Positions 59,007 through 64,000 of a DNA stretch of 64,000 nt are shown in pieces; the first letter of the stretch is position 1; each line of letters starts with the position of its first letter. Both the position numbers and the translations under genes were made by a program. Under the pieces are notes generated by a model that searched no databases, had not been told where the DNA came from, and saw only the letters and a program-made list of their open reading frames with translations. The DNA is taken from the NCBI GenBank assembly GCA_040770625.1, contig JAXGIW010000002.1, positions 186,001 to 250,000 of the forward strand, written 5' to 3'. This stretch comes from 58-81 sp012729145. Its GTDB lineage: Bacteria; Synergistota; Synergistia; Synergistales; Thermovirgaceae.

Positions 59007-59768
59007 ATGAAAAGACACATTGTTCTGGCGTTGATGCTGGTGGTCCTTGCGGTCTTCTGTCCCCTCATTGAGGCTTATGGCACACCTGAGGGTGCCCTCA
59101 GGGTGGGGACCGAATCCTCTTTCCCCCCATTTGTCTTCCGTGACGATTCAGGAGGTCTGGAAGGATTCGAGATAGACCTTGCAAAGGCCGTAGCTTCGGA
59201 GCTGGACAGAGAGGTCATCTTCATCGATATGGCTTTCGATGCGCTCCTCCCCGCCCTCTCTGCAGGGAGGATAGACATGATAGCTGCCGGTCTGAGCATA
59301 ACTCCCGAGCGACTGAAGAGGGCATACTTCTCCAAACCCTATTTCTTTTCACGGGATGCCGTCGTCGTCAGGAAGGGAGAAGCAGGACCCTCTGACACGG
59401 ACTGGTTCAAGGGCAGAAGAGTGGCAGTCCAGGCCAGGACGATCCAGGACGATCACCTGACATCAATGGGAGGGGTGGATATCATCCGGTACCAGAGGTC
59501 CGGAGAAGCTCTCAGGGCAGTCCTCGAAGGGAAGGCCGATGCCGCATTCATGGACGGAGTATCTGCGGAGAGGTTCCTCGTCGACGATCCTTCGCTGGGA
59601 GAGGGGCTCAAGGTGGCCCTATCAGGTCAGATAACTTCCGGAGCGATGGGCCTTGCAGTGAGGAAGATAGACGGGGAGCTTCTGGAAAAGGTCAACTCTG
59701 CACTGGAAGCCCTTTCTGCCGAAGGGCACCTGGACCAGCTCAGAGAGAAGTGGTTCGGGGAGATCTGA
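59007..59768 (+). CDS. Amino-acid ABC transporter substrate-binding protein (family 3), orphan
   Basis: A 253-residue secreted binding protein. The signal peptide spans residues 1-24 (IVLALMLVVLAVFC core, EAYG at the end). The mature protein has the family 3 start LRVGTESSFPPFVFRDDSGGLEGFEIDLAKA (region), DMIAAGLSITPERLKRAYFSKPYF and GMGLAVRK-like AMGLAVRK near the end. It would bind a polar amino acid in the periplasm. No permease or ATPase gene adjoins, so it serves a transporter encoded elsewhere or acts as a sensor. Convergent with the small exported protein downstream. Confidence 0.9.
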   Translation: MKRHIVLALMLVVLAVFCPLIEAYGTPEGALRVGTESSFPPFVFRDDSGGLEGFEIDLAKAVASELDREVIFIDMAFDALLPALSAGRIDMIAAGLSITPERLKRAYFSKPYFFSRDAVVVRKGEAGPSDTDWFKGRRVAVQARTIQDDHLTSMGGVDIIRYQRSGEALRAVLEGKADAAFMDGVSAERFLVDDPSLGEGLKVALSGQITSGAMGLAVRKIDGELLEKVNSALEALSAEGHLDQLREKWFGEI

Positions 59769-59788
59769 GGGATCCTGCCAATGATCCT

Positions 59789-60280
59789 TCACGGCTGATA
59801 CTGTTTCAGGAAGACCAGGGCGAACCGCTCAAGGTCGACGTCCTCGAAGGCTGTCTCAAAGGTCAGCGTTGAGTCCGGGGCCATCTCAACCACGAGGGCC
59901 TTTCCCGTAAGGGGGTGATCCTCCATGACAGCCCTGTACCCCCCTGCTTCCAGGGTCCTGAAAGTGGCTCCCGAGCCGACGGGACCATCGTCGGCGCATA
60001 TTTCTCCCTTCGGGAGACCCTGCCAGAGAGTGCCGGGCCCTTTCAGCAGGATCACCTGGATAGAGTGGTTATCTGCTTCCCGACGGTAAAGTCTTTCACT
60101 TCGGTAGCCCATAACCTCGGAGAGGGTTTCGAGCTCCATCCAAAGGGTTTCACCTCCTCTCCACCCAGTGATGTCCGGGAACAGGCAGAGTCCCTCATCA
60201 AGGGCTCCAGCCGCGGTCATGAGAGCCAGAGCAAGCAAGAAGGCCCCGACGATCATCGCCCCCGTCCTTCTTCCGGTCAT
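59789..60280 (-). CDS. Small exported protein of unknown function
   Basis: I do not recognise this 163-residue protein. It has a clear signal peptide or anchor (residues 9-27, MIVGAFLLALALMTAAGAL), followed by a compact mixed domain with WRGGETLWMELETLSEV and a C-terminal DSTLTFETAFEDVDLERFALVFLKQ. The two Cys residues (about positions 32 and 96) could form a disulfide outside the cytoplasm. It is divergent from miaB and convergent with the binding-protein gene. Codon use and composition look like real coding sequence. Confidence 0.7.
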   Translation of the reverse strand: MTGRRTGAMIVGAFLLALALMTAAGALDEGLCLFPDITGWRGGETLWMELETLSEVMGYRSERLYRREADNHSIQVILLKGPGTLWQGLPKGEICADDGPVGSGATFRTLEAGGYRAVMEDHPLTGKALVVEMAPDSTLTFETAFEDVDLERFALVFLKQYQP

Positions 60281-60373
60281 TGCAACCCCCCTCTTTCTTG
60301 TTACGGGTTCGAAAGTGGTATCATTCCGTGGTGAAGATGATCCTTCCAGATTATTTTACATGGAGGCGACGGC

Positions 60374-61705
60374 TTGTACGGTTTCAATATCAGTGTTCTC
60401 GGGTGCCAGATGAACGTCTACGACGCTGACAGGATCAGGACGGCCCTGGCGGCGAAAGGATGGGAAGAGGTGTCCGAAGAGGATGCCGATGTGGTCGTCC
60501 TTGTCACTTGCAGTATACGTGACAAGGCCGAGCAGAAAGCGTGGAGCGACATAGGGAGACTGGCTTCACGCCGGGAGCCCCCCCTGATCGCTGTCGTGGG
60601 TTGCATGGCCCAGAGAGTGGGTACCTTTTTGATGAGACGCTTCCCCTCGGTACGTCTTGTATGCGGACCACGCAGCCTTGGGAAGCTGCCTGATGCACTG
60701 GAGAAGACCATGACCTCCGGAAAGGACATTGTCCTCCTCGATGAGGACCCCTTGACCCTTTATGACCTTTCCGAGGTGCCACTACTCCGCTCAAATCCCT
60801 GGAAGGCCTTCATCACCATCGCTCACGGATGCGACAACTTCTGTACCTACTGCATCGTGCCCCATGTCAGGGGAAGGTTCATCTCCAGGGACCCAGACGA
60901 GATATTCCGTGAGGTAGAGAGTCTGATCTCGGATGGGGTGAGGGAGATAACCCTGATAGGTCAGAACGTCAACACCTACGGCAGGGACTTTGGCAATGGC
61001 TACGTCTTCTCCTCCCTTCTCAGGGACGTTGCCGGGATAAAGGGATTGGAAAGGATCAGATATGCCACGTCCCATCCGAGGGACCTTACCCGGGATGTGG
61101 TGGAGGTAATGTCCGAACACGAAAATATCTGTCCCGCTATCAACCTTCCCATACAGTCGGGGAGCGACCGGGTCCTTGGGCTGATGAACAGAGGGTACAC
61201 AGTAGGGCAGTATTGTTCGATAATTGATATGATAAGGTCTATCCTGCCCGGACCGGCTGTTACAAGCGACCTGATAGTCGGCTTTCCGGGAGAAACCTCT
61301 GAGGATTTCAAGGGGTCGGTCAGGGTCGTTGAAGATCTTCGCTTTGACCTGGTCCACACCGCCGCCTTTTCCCCCCGGGAAGGGACTCCGGCAGCCCGGA
61401 TGGAAGCTCAGGTCGAGGCGGAGGAGAAACAGCGGAGGCTCAGGGTTATCAACTCGATCCAGTCCGTGATATCCAGGGAGATCAACCAGGGTCTTGTCGG
61501 GAAGGTCTTCACAGTCCTGGCCGACGGTAACGCCCCGAAGGGAGAGGGCCTTCTTCAAGGCAGGACACCCACAGACAAGGTGGTCATCTTCCCTGGTGAT
61601 CTTTCCATGATGGGTTCTTTCGTCGATCTAAGGATCACTGCCGCGGGGAACTGGCATCTGTTCGGGGAGCCGGTACCCCCCTCCTGGTATGATCGAAGGG
61701 AGTGA
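60374..61705 (+). CDS. miaB: tRNA-2-methylthio-N6-dimethylallyladenosine synthase MiaB
   Basis: A 443-residue radical-SAM methylthiotransferase that modifies A37 of tRNA. The N-terminal UPF0004 domain has its three cluster Cys residues in VLGCQMNVYDADRI, LVTCSIRDKAEQ and VVGCMAQR. The radical-SAM motif is HGCDNFCTYCIVPHVRGRF (C-x3-C-x2-C). GQNVNTYG and LPIQSGSDRVLGLMNRGYT follow, then a C-terminal TRAM domain (about 375-438). TTG 60374 follows GGAGGCG. MiaB rather than RimO or MtaB is suggested by the NMNVYD-like start. comEA is the next gene. Confidence 0.95.
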   Translation: MYGFNISVLGCQMNVYDADRIRTALAAKGWEEVSEEDADVVVLVTCSIRDKAEQKAWSDIGRLASRREPPLIAVVGCMAQRVGTFLMRRFPSVRLVCGPRSLGKLPDALEKTMTSGKDIVLLDEDPLTLYDLSEVPLLRSNPWKAFITIAHGCDNFCTYCIVPHVRGRFISRDPDEIFREVESLISDGVREITLIGQNVNTYGRDFGNGYVFSSLLRDVAGIKGLERIRYATSHPRDLTRDVVEVMSEHENICPAINLPIQSGSDRVLGLMNRGYTVGQYCSIIDMIRSILPGPAVTSDLIVGFPGETSEDFKGSVRVVEDLRFDLVHTAAFSPREGTPAARMEAQVEAEEKQRRLRVINSIQSVISREINQGLVGKVFTVLADGNAPKGEGLLQGRTPTDKVVIFPGDLSMMGSFVDLRITAAGNWHLFGEPVPPSWYDRRE

Positions 61706-61714
61706 TGGGATCCC

Positions 61715-62371
61715 ATGGAGATCCCTGGTTCCAGAAAAGGATTGTTGTTTCTTGCAGGAGGGGTACTCTGCCTGGTCCTGGCAGGGTTTCTTGTAGCTAC
61801 ATTCTCCGGTAAATGGGACAAAAGCCCCTCCGGGCAGGTGGCTGGTCCTGCACCTGTGTCATCCGCGAGAGCCTCTTCGACGTCGGGGAGTCCCGGAGGA
61901 CCGGACGCTCCGCAGTTGCAGGGGGTCAGCGATGGCCAATGGGTGATCTATATTACCGGAGCTGTGATGAGGCCAGGGGTATACCGGCTGCCTGCCGGAA
62001 CCAGAGTCTACCAGGCGGTGGAACAGGCAGGCGGCCTGAGTTCCGAGGCAGACCCCGAAGCCTTCAACATGGCCCTTCCCCTTTCAGACGGAGTTCACGT
62101 GCATGTTCCCCGCAAGGGCGATCCTCCCGGCCAGCCGGCTGGTTACCAGACCAATGATCATGGGCCCGTTCAAGGTCTTGTCGACATAAACAGAGCAGAC
62201 TTGGCGACTCTTCAACACCTTCCTGGGATAGGCCCAAAGATCGCCGATGAGATCATTCGGTTCAGAGAGGAGCGGGGAAGATTTTCAAGCGTAGAGGATC
62301 TTCTTTCCGTGAAGGGGATAGGAGAGAAGAAGCTCTCGGCAATAAAGGACCTGGTTACGGTCTCACCCTAG
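61715..62371 (+). CDS. comEA: ComEA-type DNA-binding protein
   Basis: A 218-residue competence protein that binds incoming DNA outside the inner membrane. A membrane anchor (residues 9-30) is followed by a Ser/Pro/Gly linker, an SLBB domain (about 72-130; YITGAVMRPGVYRLPAGTRVY is its core, cited as a region) and a C-terminal helix-hairpin-helix pair (about 155-215) with VDINRADLATLQHLPGIGPK and LLSVKGIGEKKL. comEC follows after 26 bases, the usual order. Confidence 0.95.
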   Translation: MEIPGSRKGLLFLAGGVLCLVLAGFLVATFSGKWDKSPSGQVAGPAPVSSARASSTSGSPGGPDAPQLQGVSDGQWVIYITGAVMRPGVYRLPAGTRVYQAVEQAGGLSSEADPEAFNMALPLSDGVHVHVPRKGDPPGQPAGYQTNDHGPVQGLVDINRADLATLQHLPGIGPKIADEIIRFREERGRFSSVEDLLSVKGIGEKKLSAIKDLVTVSP

Positions 62372-62397
62372 GTCCTTTATCCAGGGCTCCTGCCTTC

Positions 62398-63780
62398 GTG
62401 GCCCTTGCGGGATCATGCATCCTTCTTTTCCTGGACGGGAGGGGGTTCCCAATCCCGGTGTCGGTCGGGGCCTCCCTTATGATCGTGTTCTTTCTGGTCC
62501 TGGCAGGGTCATTCGAAGGTTTGTCGCCGGGGAGCCTGGATGTCTTTCTTCTGATCGTCCTCTTTACACTTGCAGGTTCTGTCTTTTTTCTCCATCGTCT
62601 CCACCATGAAGAATTCGACCCGGCCAGGGTGTCTTCCGCAGGGACTGTTCTGTATGAAAGGCCCTGGGGGAGGGGAAGGGTAATACTTGTCGGAACTTCG
62701 AGGGGGAAGCTGGTTGCCCATCTCCCCCCCTCGACTATCTTCCGGGAAGGCGACGAGGTTGATATCGACGGAGTGATCGAACCCTTCGGGAGGTCTTCCG
62801 AGGAAGGGAGTTTCGACGAGGCCCGTTTCTGGAAAGCTAGAGGTGCCGTTGGAAAGATAAGACGTCCTGATATCAGGCTGACCCGGGATAACCCCGGGGG
62901 CATTCTTTGGCTGAGGAGAAACCTGAGGGAAAAGATACTCCTCAACCTCCCGCCACTGATGAGAGGGCATCTTCTGGCGGTGATCCTGGGTGGCAGAGAC
63001 CCCGACCTGGCCGAGAAGCACTCAGAATGGGGGACATCACACATCCTCGCAGTCTCTGGTCTCCATGCCGGTGTTGTGGTGCTCGTTATATTTCTGCTCG
63101 TTCCTCCTGGCCCGTTGAGGATCCCGGCAGCTTCTCTGGCCATGTGGATATACATCCTTTTGGCGGGAGCCTCGGTCAGCGCACTCAGGGCGGGGTTGAT
63201 GATCCAGGCCGGCTTTACCGGAAGGTGGTTGGGAAGACCTCCTTCGGCTGTTAACGCCGTTTCCGTTGCGGGGCTGATCCTCCTTTTCTGGCGTCCCTGG
63301 TTCTTTTGGGATCTGGGGTGGAGGCTGTCGATGACAGCTGCGCTGGTCCTCTCGTGCCTCTTTGACGGCGGGGCAAGAAAGGGCTGGGTAGCGGCGCCGG
63401 TAATGCTCTGGTTGGCCACGGCAGGTATGGTAACCGGTGTCTTCGGAGCCGTGCCCGTCGCTGGCACGATCATCAATATCCTGGCAGTCCCCTTTTTCAG
63501 TCTCCTTATTCCTCTGGCCTTCTTCCTTGCAATACCCACCCTGGCGGGGATACCCGGGGGAAGGGTCCTCACGGAGGCAGGAGAGGGTATCTTCTATATC
63601 TGGGCAGGCATCGCGGACAGGGCAACCTCCTTGCTACCATGGGCGGTTTCCCATTCATGGGTGCTCGTCTTTTCAGGGACGACCCTGACGTCTTACCTGC
63701 TTCTTGCAGGAATAGGTTTCAGGAGGTCACACGCCGCTGTTTTTGCGGTATCTATTGCCATATTCCTGACTTTGCTTTAG
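62398..63780 (+). CDS. comEC: ComEC/Rec2-type DNA uptake channel (short form)
   Basis: A 460-residue polytopic membrane protein. The N-terminal DUF4131-like part covers about residues 1-170, with an OB-like stretch AHLPPSTIFREGDEVDIDGVIEPFGRS (region). The competence domain (about 180-440) has GRDPDLAEKHSEWGTSHILAVSGLHAGVVV, the key motif being HILAVSGLH, and WDLGWRLSMTAA. It would pass single-stranded DNA inward. Full ComEC proteins run to about 750 residues with a C-terminal metallo-beta-lactamase domain; that domain is absent here. GTG 62398 is the only reasonable start. Confidence 0.92.
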   Translation: MALAGSCILLFLDGRGFPIPVSVGASLMIVFFLVLAGSFEGLSPGSLDVFLLIVLFTLAGSVFFLHRLHHEEFDPARVSSAGTVLYERPWGRGRVILVGTSRGKLVAHLPPSTIFREGDEVDIDGVIEPFGRSSEEGSFDEARFWKARGAVGKIRRPDIRLTRDNPGGILWLRRNLREKILLNLPPLMRGHLLAVILGGRDPDLAEKHSEWGTSHILAVSGLHAGVVVLVIFLLVPPGPLRIPAASLAMWIYILLAGASVSALRAGLMIQAGFTGRWLGRPPSAVNAVSVAGLILLFWRPWFFWDLGWRLSMTAALVLSCLFDGGARKGWVAAPVMLWLATAGMVTGVFGAVPVAGTIINILAVPFFSLLIPLAFFLAIPTLAGIPGGRVLTEAGEGIFYIWAGIADRATSLLPWAVSHSWVLVFSGTTLTSYLLLAGIGFRRSHAAVFAVSIAIFLTLL

Positions 63781-63821
63781 AAAGAAGCCTGGTATGAAGT
63801 GGATAAACAGGAGGTGGGACC

Positions 63822-64000
63822 ATGCTCCTTGTAGTGGATATAGGCAATACCAACACTGTTCTCGGGATCTTTGACGGAAGGGAACTGATAAGGCACTGGA
63901 GGCTCATTTCGGAGAGACACACCTCTGATGAACTGGGCATCTACCTTCTCAACCTTATATCCCTTGCCGGGGTCACACCGGCCGAAATTTCGGGTGCTGC
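63822..64000 (+). CDS. coaX: Type III pantothenate kinase, N-terminal part (partial)
   Basis: The first 59 codons are in the window. MLLVVDIGNTNTVLGIFDG is the CoaX phosphate-binding start, followed by WRLISERHTSDELGIYLLNL, all typical of this acetate-and-sugar-kinase-fold enzyme that begins CoA synthesis. ATG 63822 follows AGGAGGTG by about eight bases. The rest lies beyond the end of the window. Confidence 0.95.
   Translation, partial: MLLVVDIGNTNTVLGIFDGRELIRHWRLISERHTSDELGIYLLNLISLAGVTPAEISGA

Noticed and set aside
1..64000. CRISPR array, prophage, insertion sequence or defence system
   Set aside because: No regularly spaced repeats, transposase, integrase, phage structural gene or defence gene was seen in any frame.

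Overview
This GC-rich window looks like the chromosome of an anaerobic, diderm, amino-acid-fermenting bacterium, most likely a member of the Synergistota (Synergistetes). The placement is inferred from gene content, not from a marker search. Three things point there. There is a complete selenocysteine-dependent glycine reductase operon (grdX, trxA, grdE, grdA, grdB, grdC, grdD) flanked by two sodium-coupled amino-acid transporters. Gene orders are Firmicutes-like (ssb-rpsR-DUF2232-rplI-dnaB; ylmE-like/divIVA; recX-rny-ymdB). Outer-membrane machinery is present (ExbB/ExbD/TonB and a TonB-dependent receptor). Arg is often AGG, and TTG or GTG starts are very common.

Layout. 1-5139: the end of ssb, then rpsR, a DUF2232 membrane protein, rplI, dnaB and an O-antigen ligase-like protein. 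5223-8124 (minus): type III glutamine synthetase and a GntR/FCD regulator. 8157-13927: divergent from that regulator, behind a triple GTATAC operator, two SDR dehydrogenases, both subunits of the glycine-cleavage P-protein and an ATP-NAD kinase-like protein. 13970-15417 (minus): an iron-sulfur flavoprotein-like protein and a DHDPS/NAL-family aldolase. 15515-18964: DUF72, a disrupted folE2, a 2-hydroxyacid dehydrogenase and a HAD phosphatase. 18993-26097: a HlyD-like protein, YggS, DivIVA, RecG, RecX, RNase Y and YmdB. 26161-27852: a structured leader and mgtE. 27987-30281 (minus): hypCDE. 30402-31196: a nitrilase-family amidohydrolase.

31245-42662 is the amino-acid block. It holds an NSS-family transporter with two promoters, a glycine riboswitch with a clear first aptamer and a degenerate second one, the grd operon (UGA selenocysteine codons in grdA and grdB, plus an unexpected in-frame UGA in grdX), an AGCS alanine/glycine symporter and alanine racemase. 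The likely flow is import of amino acids by the two sodium symporters, with glycine sensed by the riboswitch and reduced by components A (GrdA), B (GrdE/GrdB) and C (GrdC/GrdD), with electrons passing through the thioredoxin. The P-proteins at 9802-12791 could run glycine oxidation, the electron-donating partner reaction.

42815-49737 holds transketolase, then exbB, a BtuF-like binding protein, exbD, tonB, a repeat-rich spacer, a cobalamin riboswitch and a TonB-dependent receptor: a B12 uptake locus. 49884-53362 holds trmI, queH, an AIR-synthase-like protein and an M24 peptidase. galE (minus) is followed by rubredoxin, carAB behind a consensus promoter, an orphan amino-acid-binding protein, a small exported protein (minus), miaB, comEA, a short comEC and the start of coaX. 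I saw no tRNA, rRNA, CRISPR array, insertion sequence or prophage.
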